Below are positions 17,221 through 25,966 of a DNA stretch of 43,817 bases, piece after piece. Source of the stretch: Chryseobacterium gleum (GTDB taxonomy: Bacteria > Bacteroidota > Bacteroidia > Flavobacteriales > Flavobacteriaceae); contig CAMDGB010000019.1 in NCBI GenBank assembly GCA_945897915.1, positions 1 to 43,817 on the forward strand. Direction: 5' to 3'. Numbering within the stretch: the first letter of the stretch is position 1; every line of letters begins with the position of its first letter. The position numbers were made by a program, and so were the translations under genes. The notes below the pieces were generated by a model. The model was given only the letters and a program-made list of their open reading frames with translations. It ran no database searches and was not told the origin of the DNA.

Positions 17221-18594
17221 ATGAAAAAAATAGTACTCTTAATTATTTCGTTGGTTTCAATCAATCAAACTATAGCTCAAACAGTTGTATTAGATGCAAA
17301 CAATGTTACCGTTAAATGGACAGGAACTACAGTTCCATCCCCCTATTTTGTTCAAGCGAACCCAAGAGGTACAGGAATGGAATGGTTTGCTATTGTTGAT
17401 AATACAACTACAAGTAACATAACGTCTTATGCTCAAAATAATCCATCGGGTATAACTTTTTTTACAAGACCGAGTACTACAACACCTATTCCTTTTAATA
17501 ATATTGTGACAACTCTTGTGACAAATATGAATTGGATGTTTGCATATGTTACTGCCTTTAACCAACCCATTAATTCTTGGGATGTAAGTAACGTGACCTT
17601 TATGAATAATATGTTTAGTAACCAAGTATCCTTTAACCAACCTATTGGGTCTTGGAATGTGAGTAATGTGATTAATATGACTTATATGTTTGAAGGAGCT
17701 ACCAACTTCAATCAACCGCTTGGAAATTGGAATGTTAGCAATGTGCTTGATATGGGTGGTATGTTTTCTAATGCCACTTCTTTTAATCAACCTATCGATT
17801 CTTGGGATGTGAGTAATTTGACTTATATGCGTGGTATGTTTAGTCTAGCTACTTCCTTTAACCAAAATATTGGTTCTTGGGATGTTAGCAATGTGTACAA
17901 TATGAATAGTATGTTTTATGGTTCTACCGCCTTTAACCAACCTATTGGGTCTTGGAATGTTAGTAATGTGACTAATATTATTGGTATGTTTTATTATGCT
18001 ACATCATTTAACCAACCTATTGGGTCTTGGAATGTGAGTAATGTAACTGATATGGATAGTATGTTTTATTATGCTACCGCCTTTAACCAACCTATTGGGT
18101 CTTGGAATGTGAGTAATGTGACTAATATGAATCAGATGTTTACAGGAGCGCAACTTTCTATTTCAAACTATGATACGCTACTAATAGGATGGTCTACAAT
18201 AAGCCCAAATGAAACTCCATTAAAACCAAATGTGCCTTTTTGGGGGGGTAATTCTAAATATTGTAATGGTGCAACAGCCAGAGCTTCTATAATTAGCACC
18301 TATGGATGGACTATAACAGATGGTGGGCAAGATGCTATTTGTGTATTAGACACAGAAGATTTTGAAACAAATAACTTAAAGCTATACCCTAACCCTGTAG
18401 TAAATGTTTTAAATGTAAAAACTGAAAACAATCTAATTAATCAACCTTATACTATTATTGATGGTTTAGGAAGAGTGGTTTTAAATGGGAAACTAAATGA
18501 AGTTGATAGCACTATAAATGTAGAGCAATTATCAAAAGGTATTTATTATTTAAAGGTATCGGATAAGAACGCCAGTAAGTTTATAAAGGAGTAA
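17221..18594 (+). CDS. BspA-like DUF285 repeat surface protein with T9SS signal
   Basis: A 457-residue protein with a signal peptide ending at Gln20 (NQTIAQ). Residues 113-312 are eight consecutive 25-residue repeats of the pattern FNQPIGSWNVSNVTNM, two variable residues, MF, then about five more. This is the BspA-type leucine-rich-like repeat also called DUF285, found on bacterial surfaces. A single copy of LLIGWSTIS and YCNGATARASIISTYGWTITDGG follows, the usual end of such arrays. Residues about 378-457 are a T9SS type A sorting domain (LKLYPNPVVNVLNV, KGIYYLKV, KFIKE). The protein should be anchored or released outside the cell, where adhesion is the usual guess for the family. Confidence 0.9.
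   Translation: MKKIVLLIISLVSINQTIAQTVVLDANNVTVKWTGTTVPSPYFVQANPRGTGMEWFAIVDNTTTSNITSYAQNNPSGITFFTRPSTTTPIPFNNIVTTLVTNMNWMFAYVTAFNQPINSWDVSNVTFMNNMFSNQVSFNQPIGSWNVSNVINMTYMFEGATNFNQPLGNWNVSNVLDMGGMFSNATSFNQPIDSWDVSNLTYMRGMFSLATSFNQNIGSWDVSNVYNMNSMFYGSTAFNQPIGSWNVSNVTNIIGMFYYATSFNQPIGSWNVSNVTDMDSMFYYATAFNQPIGSWNVSNVTNMNQMFTGAQLSISNYDTLLIGWSTISPNETPLKPNVPFWGGNSKYCNGATARASIISTYGWTITDGGQDAICVLDTEDFETNNLKLYPNPVVNVLNVKTENNLINQPYTIIDGLGRVVLNGKLNEVDSTINVEQLSKGIYYLKVSDKNASKFIKE
17557..18156 (+). repeat. Eight tandem 75-bp repeats inside the BspA-like gene
   Basis: Eight in-frame units of exactly 75 bp encode the FNQPIGSW repeats. Long identical stretches recur between units (the string CAACCTATTGGGTCTTGGAA occurs four times), while the second to fifth units are more diverged. 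Near-identity in the last units points to recent duplication or gene conversion. Confidence 0.92.
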
Positions 18595-18670
18595 ATAACA
18601 ATAGCTAACTAACAGTTACTAATAATAAAAAATTAACCAAATTACAATAATCGTACAAATTAATATAATA

Positions 18671-18712
18671 AAAAAACGCAACTACTTATAAATTAAGTAT
18701 TTGCGTTTTTTT
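18671..18712. terminator. Bidirectional terminator between BspA-like gene and tRNA operon
   Basis: AAAAAACGCAA (18671-18681) pairs with TTGCGTTTTTT (18701-18711), and an inner TACTTA/TAAGTA pair extends the stem. The A- and T-tracts allow use on both strands, ending the BspA-like transcript (+) and the tRNA transcript (-). Confidence 0.88.
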
Positions 18713-18713
18713 G

Positions 18714-18787
18714 TGATCGCGCCAGGATTCGAACCTGGGACCTACTCATTAGAAGTGAGTTGCTCTATCCAGCTGAGCTACGCAACC
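18714..18787 (-). tRNA. tRNA-Arg (anticodon TCT)
   Basis: Read on the minus strand, 74 nt. The acceptor pairs GGTTGCG with CGCGATC, followed by discriminator A; CCA is not encoded. The anticodon stem ACTCA/TGAGT encloses CTTCTAA, giving TCT, which reads AGA. The T-arm GGTTCGAATCC is intact. It is the last of three tRNAs in one transcript. Confidence 0.95.
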
Positions 18788-18819
18788 TAAATTTTTATGC
18801 ATTTGACAACAAAATGTTG

Positions 18820-18894
18820 TCGGGGTGGCAGGATTCGAACCTGCGGCCTCCTGCTCCCAAAGCAGGCGCGATAACCGGGCTACGCTACACCCCG
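18820..18894 (-). tRNA. tRNA-Pro (anticodon TGG)
   Basis: Read on the minus strand, 75 nt. The acceptor CGGGGTG pairs with CACCCCG, followed by discriminator A. The anticodon stem CCTGC/GCAGG encloses TTTGGGA, giving TGG, which reads CCA. The T-arm is intact. It lies 32 nt upstream of tRNA-Arg. Confidence 0.95.
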
Positions 18895-18902
18895 AAAAAA
18901 AG

Positions 18903-18986
18903 CGGAGAGACAGGGATTCGAACCCTGGCGACAGTTACCCGTCGACAGATTAGCAATCTGCTCCGTTACCACTCCGGCACCTCTCC
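18903..18986 (-). tRNA. tRNA-Ser (anticodon GCT)
   Basis: Read on the minus strand, 84 nt, with the long variable arm expected of tRNA-Ser. The acceptor GGAGAGG pairs with TCTCTCC, followed by discriminator G. The anticodon loop TTGCTAA gives GCT, which reads AGC and AGU. It is the first tRNA after the promoter. Confidence 0.95.
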
Positions 18987-19023
18987 TATTAATTCTGCAA
19001 AGAATTATCCTTTTTTGCGGTTG

Positions 19024-19054
19024 CAAATATAGGATAACATTCTTTTATTTCCAA
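19024..19054 (-). promoter_or_regulatory. Promoter of the tRNA Ser-Pro-Arg operon
   Basis: On the minus strand TTG (19054-19052) is followed after 20 bases by TATATTTG (19031-19024). This exactly fits TTG-N17..23-TAnnTTTG. Transcription would start about 30 bases before tRNA-Ser. Confidence 0.75.
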
Positions 19055-19212
19055 TTAAAAATGGGCATTATTTTTAAATTAAAAACAAACCTACTAAATA
19101 TCAACATTATATATAAATAAATATCAAAATCTACATTTAAAAATCATATAATTGGGTCACGTGCAATGCTATAAAAAAGCAATAAATAGTTTAAAATTTG
19201 GTAAAATTTTGT

Positions 19213-19220
19213 TACTTTCG
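19213..19220 (+). promoter_or_regulatory. Possible -7 element for the thiolase gene
   Basis: TACTTTCG is one mismatch from TAnnTTTG and lies 20 bases before the ATG at 19241. No TTG box is found at the expected distance. Confidence 0.35.
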
Positions 19221-19240
19221 CAAAACTAAATTAATTAAAA

Positions 19241-20419
19241 ATGAGCAAAAAAGTAGTTATTGTATCTGCTGTAAGAACTCCAATTGGAAGTTTTATGGGC
19301 GCATTATCAAGTGTACCTGCAACTAAACTAGGAGCAGCAGCCATTAAAGGTGCTTTAAATAAAATAAATTTAAATCCTTCTTTAGTTGATGAAGTTATAA
19401 TGGGTAATGTGGTTCAGGCTGGTAACGGTCAGGCACCAGCACGTCAGGCTGCGTTATTTGCTGGATTATCTAATGAGGTAATTTGTACCACTATAAATAA
19501 AGTTTGTGCTTCTGGAATGAAAGCGGTAATGCAAGGCGCTCAAACTATTATGGCTGGAGATGCTGAAATTATTGTGGCTGGGGGTATGGAAAATATGAGT
19601 TTAATTCCTCATTATGCACATTTAAGAAATGGTGTTAAATTTGGACCTACAACTTTTGTTGATGGTATGCAAAAAGACGGTCTTATTGATGCTTACGATG
19701 GAAATGCTATGGGTGTTTCTGCAGATTTATGTGCTACAGAATATGCTATTTCTCGTGAAGAACAAGATAATTTTGCCATACAATCTTACACACGCTCCGC
19801 TAATGCATGGCAAGCTGGGAAATTTGATACCGAAATTGTTCCAGTTGAAGTGCCACAAAGAAAAGGAGATCCAATAATCGTCACTAAAGACGAAGAATAT
19901 ACAAATGTAAATTTAGACCGCATACCTACTCTAGCAGCAGTTTTTACAAAAGATGGTACTGTAACCGCAGCAAACGCTTCAACTATAAACGACGGCGCAG
20001 CTGCATTAATATTGATGAGTGAAGAAAAAGCAAATGAATTGGGTTTAAAACCCTTAGCATTCATAAAATCATACGCAGATGCGGCACAAGAACCTAAATG
20101 GTTTACAACAGCTCCAGCAAAAGCACTACCAAAAGCATTAGATAAAGCTGGAATATCAATTTCAGATGTTGACTTTTTTGAGTTTAATGAAGCTTTTTCA
20201 GTTGTAGGTTTGGCCAATGCTAAAATTTTAGGATTAGATAATGATAAAATTAATGTTAATGGCGGTGCGGTTTCATTAGGCCATCCTCTTGGATGTTCTG
20301 GAGCTAGAATTATTGTAACATTAATTAATATACTTGCACAAAACAATGCAAAAATAGGTGCGGCGGCTATTTGTAATGGTGGTGGTGGTGCCTCTGCAAT
20401 TGTTATTGAAAGAGTATAA
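19241..20419 (+). CDS. Acetyl-CoA acetyltransferase (thiolase)
   Basis: The enzyme condenses two acetyl-CoA to acetoacetyl-CoA or runs the reverse thiolysis, in the cytoplasm. The 392-residue length is typical. Motifs are intact: VRTPIGSFMG near the N-terminus, the acyl-accepting Cys89 in NKVCASGMKAV, NEAFSV, His348 in GGAVSLGHPLGCSGAR, and the second catalytic Cys378 in CNGGGGAS. This fits biosynthetic-type thiolases (AtoB/PhaA/ThlA); a role in isoleucine or fatty-acid breakdown cannot be excluded. The tRNA operon upstream is divergent. An NlpC/P60 gene follows 42 bases later with no clear promoter, so the two may be co-transcribed. Confidence 0.96.
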   Translation: MSKKVVIVSAVRTPIGSFMGALSSVPATKLGAAAIKGALNKINLNPSLVDEVIMGNVVQAGNGQAPARQAALFAGLSNEVICTTINKVCASGMKAVMQGAQTIMAGDAEIIVAGGMENMSLIPHYAHLRNGVKFGPTTFVDGMQKDGLIDAYDGNAMGVSADLCATEYAISREEQDNFAIQSYTRSANAWQAGKFDTEIVPVEVPQRKGDPIIVTKDEEYTNVNLDRIPTLAAVFTKDGTVTAANASTINDGAAALILMSEEKANELGLKPLAFIKSYADAAQEPKWFTTAPAKALPKALDKAGISISDVDFFEFNEAFSVVGLANAKILGLDNDKINVNGGAVSLGHPLGCSGARIIVTLINILAQNNAKIGAAAICNGGGGASAIVIERV

Positions 20420-20461
20420 ATAATAATTTAAAAATTGCTTTTAATTATCAATTATAACTAA

Positions 20462-21223
20462 ATGTTTGGAATTTGTAATTTAGGAATTGTGCCCATACGA
20501 AGTGAAGCCAGCGACAAAAGCGAAATGGTTTCCCAATTGCTATTTGGTGATACTTTCAAAATTATTGAATCTACTTCTAAATGGACAAAAATTAAAACTG
20601 CTTTTGATGCTTACGAAGGCTGGATAGATGCTAAACAATTTCAAAAAATCACAGAAAATCAATATTTTATTTTAGAGAATTCGGAAGCCATTTTAAATGG
20701 AGAATTAATTGATTTTATCTCTTATGATACTAACCAACTCATGCCAATTCCTTTGGGTAGTGCCTTGAATTTTTTAGATGTTAATGAAATAAACACGTCT
20801 AATTTTCAATTTGAAGGTCTAAAAATATGTGGAGTTAAAGCTAAAGATAATATTTTAAAAACAGCTTACTTATACTTAAATGCACCCTATTTATGGGGCG
20901 GAAAAACACCTTTTGGAATTGACTGCTCTGGTTTTACTCAAATGGTTTATAAATTAAATGGTCATAAATTATTTAGAGATGCTTCGCAACAAGCTATTCA
21001 AGGAGAAGTTTTAAGTTTTATTGAAGAATGTGAACCAGGAGATTTAGCTTTTTTTGATAATGATGAAGGAAATATAATTCATGTTGGAATTATGATGGAA
21101 AACAATTACATCATTCACGCTTCAGGAAAAGTTAGAATTGACAGAATTGACCATTTAGGTATTTATAATGTAGATACCGGCAGGCATACTCACAAACTTA
21201 GAGTAATTAAGAAAGTGATTTAA
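20462..21223 (+). CDS. NlpC/P60 (C40) peptidase with SH3-like domains, no signal peptide
   Basis: C40 peptidases cut gamma-D-glutamyl-diamino-acid bonds in cell-wall peptides. The 253-residue protein begins MFGICNLGIVPIRSEAS, a bacterial SH3 domain (residues about 5-65), with a second SH3-like stretch to about 125. The NlpC/P60 domain follows: WGGKTPFGIDCSGF with Cys155, IIHVGI with His207, and IIHASG with His219. No secretion signal is visible, so it is probably cytoplasmic and may recycle muropeptides, like YkfC-type enzymes. This arrangement is common in Bacteroidota. A strong terminator lies just downstream. Confidence 0.9.
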   Translation: MFGICNLGIVPIRSEASDKSEMVSQLLFGDTFKIIESTSKWTKIKTAFDAYEGWIDAKQFQKITENQYFILENSEAILNGELIDFISYDTNQLMPIPLGSALNFLDVNEINTSNFQFEGLKICGVKAKDNILKTAYLYLNAPYLWGGKTPFGIDCSGFTQMVYKLNGHKLFRDASQQAIQGEVLSFIEECEPGDLAFFDNDEGNIIHVGIMMENNYIIHASGKVRIDRIDHLGIYNVDTGRHTHKLRVIKKVI

Positions 21224-21234
21224 AAATAGAATAT

Positions 21235-21268
21235 AAAAAAGCCAGAAGTCGAATTCTGGCTTTTTTTT
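21235..21268. terminator. Bidirectional terminator between NlpC/P60 gene and kup
   Basis: AAAAAAGCCAGAA (21235-21247) pairs with TTCTGGCTTTTTT (21254-21266) around a 6-base loop and ends in a T run. It lies between two convergent genes and has A and T tracts for both directions. Confidence 0.9.
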
Positions 21269-21271
21269 ATA

Positions 21272-23230
21272 TTAATCTATTCTAGTTAATTGCACCGCTT
21301 TTGTTTCTGAAATTTTTAGTGGAAACTTTTCTATTGTTACTGAACCTGGGTCTAAGCCAAATGCTCTCTCTTCAGATAAACCAAGTTTCTTTAACAAATT
21401 ATAACCATCTAAAATTAGTTTTTCATAAAATGGTAAAGCGTTGTCATATGACATAAATTTTTCTATTAATACAAATCTAAAATCGCTAATTATTTTATGT
21501 TTATTTAAAGAAGTATATCTACTTGTCAAATCTATTTCGCCTCTTTTTTGCATGTCTTTTACAACTTGAGCAAACATTTTATTGAATTTTGGAGCGACTC
21601 TAAATCCTAATCTAAAATCGATACGAATAACATCATCATGAATAAATTCGCAAACCCTGTATTCCATTGTATAAGGCTCGTCAACTACATGTACGTGAGC
21701 AAACCAATAAATATCAGCACGCTTTGGACTATTATTAATAATAGAGTAAATAATTTTCGATTCAATTTCGTATCGGTTATCAGCACTTGTTAAGTATACT
21801 AAATTTGTAGCATATTTAGCAATAGATTCATCTCTACTCAAATCTTCTAAAACTGGTAAATATTTATCTAATTTTACAAATTCTACAAATCTATTTCTGA
21901 TTTTTCTAGCAAAATACCAACATGTCATAACAGCAAATAATACAAATGCTATAATTAAAGTTATGTATCCGCCTTCTCCAAATTTATGTAAACAAGCATA
22001 TAAAAACGATAATTCGATTATTAAATAGGTGATTACAATTATCCAAATAAGGGTCCTGTTATACCTTTTAAGTATCATATAAAAATTCAGCAAAGTAGTC
22101 GTCATTAACATGGTTAATACAATTGCCAAACCATATGCTGCTTCCATAGCAGCTGCTTTTTCAAAATATAGCACAATAAAAATACAGCCCGCCCAAAGTA
22201 ACCAATTTAAAGAAGGAATATACAATTGTCCTCGTAATTCAGTTGGGTATTTAATTTTAACTTTTGGCCAAAAATTCAAACGAATGGCCTCATTAATTAA
22301 AGTAAACGATCCACTAATTAATGCTTGTGACGCAACAATTGCCGCTAAAGTTGCAATGGCAATTCCGAAAGGCAAAAACCATTGAGGCATCACCCCGTAA
22401 AAAGGATTTGTAATTCCAGCTTGTACTAAAGTCTGGCCATCATGTTGAAGTAACCAAGCGCCTTGACCCAAATAATTTAAAATCAAAGTTGCTTTTACAA
22501 AAATCCAACTAATTCGAATATTATCTTTTCCACAATGTCCTAAATCAGAATATAATGCCTCTGCTCCTGTTGTACATAAAAAAACAGCACCTAAATATAA
22601 ATAACCGCCGTGTATTGAAAGAAGTTTATAGGCATAGTAAGGGTTTAAAGCAGATAAAATATCAACATTATTGATGGTTTGAATTAAACCTAAACCACCA
22701 AGCATTGCAAACCACACAAACATTACAGGTCCAAAAAATTTACCAATAAATTTAGTACCAAACTGTTGAATGGCAAATAACAATGTTAAAATAATTATTA
22801 CAATGTACATTATATATTTTTCTTCAAAACTTGGGTACATTGTTTTAACTCCTTCTATTGCTGATGAAACAGAAATAGGTGGTGTAATTATTCCATCGGC
22901 TAAAAGCGTACATCCTCCAATTATGGCAGGAAACAGTAACCATTTAATTTTAGCTTTTCTAATTAAAGCATATAAAGAAAAAATTCCGCCTTCACCATTA
23001 TTATCAGCTCGAAGTGTAAGAATAACGTATTTAATTGTGGTTTGAAGTGTTAATGTCCAAAAAATACATGAAATGGCTCCTTTTATGATATCTGAATCAA
23101 TAGGATTTCTTCCAATAATTGCATTAAGAACATACAAAGGAGAAGTTCCAATATCTCCATAAATAATACCTAGCGTGACTAGTAAACCGGCTGCAGAAAG
23201 TTTGTGCAAGCCATGATGACCTTTTTCCAT
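21272..23230 (-). CDS. kup: KUP/HAK/KT-family potassium uptake protein
   Basis: Kup imports K+ with protons across the inner membrane. The 652-residue protein opens with LSAAGLLVTLGIIYGDIGTSPLYVL, the family signature, followed by GALSxxFWTLTLQTTIKYV-type sequence (here GAISCIFWTLTLQTTIKYV), RADNNGEGGIFSLYAL, and DSDIIKGAIS just before. About twelve membrane segments reach residue 435, then a soluble C-terminal domain follows. Length matches the family (about 620-650). The start is supported by a good promoter 23-51 bases upstream. It is monocistronic, with a terminator directly downstream. Confidence 0.97.
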   Translation of the reverse strand: MEKGHHGLHKLSAAGLLVTLGIIYGDIGTSPLYVLNAIIGRNPIDSDIIKGAISCIFWTLTLQTTIKYVILTLRADNNGEGGIFSLYALIRKAKIKWLLFPAIIGGCTLLADGIITPPISVSSAIEGVKTMYPSFEEKYIMYIVIIILTLLFAIQQFGTKFIGKFFGPVMFVWFAMLGGLGLIQTINNVDILSALNPYYAYKLLSIHGGYLYLGAVFLCTTGAEALYSDLGHCGKDNIRISWIFVKATLILNYLGQGAWLLQHDGQTLVQAGITNPFYGVMPQWFLPFGIAIATLAAIVASQALISGSFTLINEAIRLNFWPKVKIKYPTELRGQLYIPSLNWLLWAGCIFIVLYFEKAAAMEAAYGLAIVLTMLMTTTLLNFYMILKRYNRTLIWIIVITYLIIELSFLYACLHKFGEGGYITLIIAFVLFAVMTCWYFARKIRNRFVEFVKLDKYLPVLEDLSRDESIAKYATNLVYLTSADNRYEIESKIIYSIINNSPKRADIYWFAHVHVVDEPYTMEYRVCEFIHDDVIRIDFRLGFRVAPKFNKMFAQVVKDMQKRGEIDLTSRYTSLNKHKIISDFRFVLIEKFMSYDNALPFYEKLILDGYNLLKKLGLSEERAFGLDPGSVTIEKFPLKISETKAVQLTRID

Positions 23231-23252
23231 TTTTATTTTTATAAACGAACAA

Positions 23253-23281
23253 CAAAATTACAAAAACAATATGTTTCACAA
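23253..23281 (-). promoter_or_regulatory. kup promoter
   Basis: On the minus strand TTG (23281-23279), an 18-base spacer, then TAATTTTG (23260-23253). This exactly matches the flavobacterial consensus and predicts a leader of about 15-20 bases. Confidence 0.7.
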
Positions 23282-23333
23282 TCTATTTTATGCAAAAATA
23301 TTTACTAATTAAATTATACAGGAAGTATAAAAA

Positions 23334-23367
23334 TTGCTTTTAAATTCTAATCAAATACTTATATTTG
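23334..23367 (+). promoter_or_regulatory. pheT promoter
   Basis: TTG (23334-23336), a 23-base spacer, then TATATTTG (23360-23367). It lies upstream of the ATG at 23391 and overlaps any longer in-frame N-terminal extension, supporting the ATG as the start. Confidence 0.7.
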
Positions 23368-23390
23368 TAATCTTATTAAAATTTCGAAAC

Positions 23391-25820
23391 ATGCGTATTT
23401 CTTATAATTGGTTAAAACAATTTATTAAAATAGACTGGAAATCAGATGAAACTGCCGCTTTACTTACCGATTTAGGGTTGGAAGTAGAAGTTGTTGAAGC
23501 ATTTGAAAGTATTACTGGCGGACTGAAAGGTATTGTTGTTGGGCATGTTTTAACATGTGAAAAGCATCCTGATGCCGATAAATTAAAAATTACTACCGTA
23601 GATTTAGGTGATGGAAATGCCCCAGTGCAAATAGTTTGTGGTGCCAATAATGTTGCGGCCGGGCAAAAAGTGCCCGTAGCGACAATTGGAACAAAATTAT
23701 ATGACAAAGACGGAAATACTTTTGAAATAAAAAAAGGTAAAATTAGAGGTCAAGAAAGCCATGGAATGATTTGTGCCGAAGACGAAATTGGTTTAGGAAA
23801 TAGCCATGATGGAATTATGGTTTTAGCGGATGATTTAAAACCAGGAACTCCTGCTAGTAAAGTTTTTAACATTGAAGTAGATGAAGTTTTTGAAATTGGT
23901 TTAACACCAAATCGTGCCGATGCTATGAGTCATATGGGAGTAGCACGTGATTTAAAAGCAGGTTTATTACAATCAAACGTTACAACTGAATTTATTACAC
24001 CATCCGTTAGTAAATTTAAGGTCGACAAAAGAACATTAAAAATAGATGTGACAGTTGAAGATACTAAACTGGCTCCTCGTTATGCTGGCGTAACGATTTC
24101 TGGAATTACCGTAAAACCTTCACCAATTTGGTTACAAAACCGATTAAAAGCTATCGGTCTGAATCCAAAAAACAATATTGTTGATGTTACAAATTATGTT
24201 TTACATGAATTGGGACAACCGTTACATGCTTTTGATGCCAATACAATTAGTGGCAATAAAATAATTGTTAAGACCGTTAGTGCAGACACAAAATTCTTAA
24301 CTTTAGATGGCACAGAGCGTGCACTTCATGAAGATGATTTAATGATTTGTGACGAATCTGGTCCAATATGTATGGCTGGTGTTTTTGGTGGGGCACATTC
24401 TGGAGTAACTGAAACAACCACTAATATTTTCTTAGAAAGTGCGTATTTTAATCCAGTTTCGATTAGGAAAACTGCTAAACGTCACACTTTATCAACAGAT
24501 GCTTCCTTCCGATTTGAAAGAGGTATTGATCCTGAAATAACAGTTTATGCTTTAAAACGTGCCGCTTTGTTAATTCAAGAAGTTGCAGGTGGCGAAATTA
24601 CTTCTGATTTAATTGATATTTATCCAAAAAAGATAGAAGATTTTAATGTTTTCTTGTCTTTTGAAAAAGTAAATAATTTAATTGGAGAAGAATTAAAAAA
24701 AGAAACTATAAAAAATATATTAGCGTCTTTAGATATCAAAATCAATAGTATTTCCGATTCAGGTTTAGGTTTAAATATTCCACCATATCGTGTTGATGTG
24801 CAACGAGAAGTTGATGTTATTGAAGAAATTTTAAGAGTTTTTGGATACAACAACATAAAAATTCCAAATAAAATTAATGCATCGGTTTCAAACTCTTCAA
24901 GAACAGAAGAATTTAAAGTGCAAAATATAGTTGCTAATCAACTGTGTTCATTAGGATTTAATGAAATGATGGCAAATTCGTTAACAACTTCAAATTATGT
25001 TGCATATTCTGAACAGATACTTTCAGACGAAACGGTTACGATGTTAAATCCGTTGAGCAATGATTTATCTGTAATGCGCCAATCGATGTTATTTTCTGCT
25101 TTAGAAGCGGTTTCTTATAATATAAATAGAAGAAATTCAGATTTAAAATTATTTGAATTCGGAAAAACTTATCATTCTGTTGAAGGAAATTATAATGAAA
25201 GAAAGCATTTAACTTTAACAATGTCTGGAAATGCGACTTCAGAAAATTGGAATTTAGCTCAAAAAACAAGCGATTTCTTTTTGTTTAAAGGATACATTAC
25301 TGCTATTTTATCAAAATTAAACATAGACACGAAAGTCAAAACAGTGACTGTATCGCACGATGTTTTTGCTGAAGGAATTGGGTTTGCAATTGGAAATGAA
25401 GTTATAGCCGAATTTGGTTCCATTAAAAAATCTGTTTTAAAACATTTCGATATCAAACAAGAAGTATTTTTTGGAGATATAAATTGGGACGCGATTCAAA
25501 AGTATGTTTCAAATAAAATAAAATTAGTTGATATTCCTAAATTTCCTGAAGTAAGAAGAGATTTGGCTTTATTAGTAAATCAATCCGTAACTTTTGAGCA
25601 GTTATATCAAGTAGCCAAACAAACAGAAAAAGTTTTATTAAAAAACATTAATTTATTTGATGTATACCAAGGAAAAAATTTACCAGAAGGAAAAAAATCG
25701 TATGCTTTGAGTTTTGTACTTCAAGATACTTCAAATACATTAACGGACGTTCAGATTGATACAATTATGAATAAATTACAACATACTTTTGAAACACAAT
25801 TTGAAGCTGTTTTAAGATAA
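23391..25820 (+). CDS. pheT: Phenylalanine--tRNA ligase beta subunit
   Basis: PheT pairs with PheS in an alpha2-beta2 enzyme charging tRNA-Phe. From the ATG at 23391 it has 809 residues, typical of the family, and begins MRISYNWLKQF, the standard N-terminus. Domains in order: EMAP/tRNA-binding (about 42-150, with CEKHPDADKLKIT), B3/B4 editing (about 210-380), B5 (about 400-475), catalytic-like core (about 480-690) and the FDX-ACB anticodon-binding domain (about 715-809, KFPEVRRDLALLV). An in-frame TTG 57 bases upstream is rejected as the start because it forms part of the promoter. pheS is not adjacent. A dispersed inverted repeat follows. Confidence 0.97.
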   Translation: MRISYNWLKQFIKIDWKSDETAALLTDLGLEVEVVEAFESITGGLKGIVVGHVLTCEKHPDADKLKITTVDLGDGNAPVQIVCGANNVAAGQKVPVATIGTKLYDKDGNTFEIKKGKIRGQESHGMICAEDEIGLGNSHDGIMVLADDLKPGTPASKVFNIEVDEVFEIGLTPNRADAMSHMGVARDLKAGLLQSNVTTEFITPSVSKFKVDKRTLKIDVTVEDTKLAPRYAGVTISGITVKPSPIWLQNRLKAIGLNPKNNIVDVTNYVLHELGQPLHAFDANTISGNKIIVKTVSADTKFLTLDGTERALHEDDLMICDESGPICMAGVFGGAHSGVTETTTNIFLESAYFNPVSIRKTAKRHTLSTDASFRFERGIDPEITVYALKRAALLIQEVAGGEITSDLIDIYPKKIEDFNVFLSFEKVNNLIGEELKKETIKNILASLDIKINSISDSGLGLNIPPYRVDVQREVDVIEEILRVFGYNNIKIPNKINASVSNSSRTEEFKVQNIVANQLCSLGFNEMMANSLTTSNYVAYSEQILSDETVTMLNPLSNDLSVMRQSMLFSALEAVSYNINRRNSDLKLFEFGKTYHSVEGNYNERKHLTLTMSGNATSENWNLAQKTSDFFLFKGYITAILSKLNIDTKVKTVTVSHDVFAEGIGFAIGNEVIAEFGSIKKSVLKHFDIKQEVFFGDINWDAIQKYVSNKIKLVDIPKFPEVRRDLALLVNQSVTFEQLYQVAKQTEKVLLKNINLFDVYQGKNLPEGKKSYALSFVLQDTSNTLTDVQIDTIMNKLQHTFETQFEAVLR

Positions 25821-25832
25821 AATTGTTTTATT

Positions 25833-25895
25833 TGTCATTCTGAACTTGTTTCAGAATCTAAATAATTGAGAATCTGAAACAAGTTCAGATTGACA
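25833..25895. repeat. Dispersed inverted repeat, copy 1
   Basis: The left arm (25833-25859, TGTCATTCTGAACTTGTTTC then AGAATCT) is nearly the reverse complement of the right arm (25870-25895). Only about 10 bases separate the arms. It lies between convergent pheT and the 25967-26596 gene. Related copies are at 37218-37297 and 41898-41965. No canonical terminator is present here, so it may serve as one. Confidence 0.9.
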
Positions 25896-25966
25896 ACTTC
25901 AAGTTTTGTATTTTATAAGTATTTTGTGAAACACTGTTCTTTCTCTGCGAAACTCTTTGTAAATAA

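Noticed and set aside
17290..17790. Minus-strand frame of 166 codons opposite the BspA-like gene
   Set aside because: It is a shadow made possible by the 75-bp repeat unit; its residues are His/Ile-rich and repeat with the same period.
17557..18156. Tandem repeats as a possible CRISPR array
   Set aside because: Repeats are contiguous, in frame and coding, with no spacers and no cas genes nearby.
18760..19032. Plus-strand frame of 90 codons with GWQDSNLRPPAPKAG-like sequence
   Set aside because: It is the antisense of the tRNA-Arg, -Pro and -Ser genes, a well-known false ORF type.
23334..23390. Longer N-terminus for pheT from an upstream TTG
   Set aside because: The TTG and the following bases form a consensus promoter, and the standard PheT N-terminus starts at the ATG at 23391.
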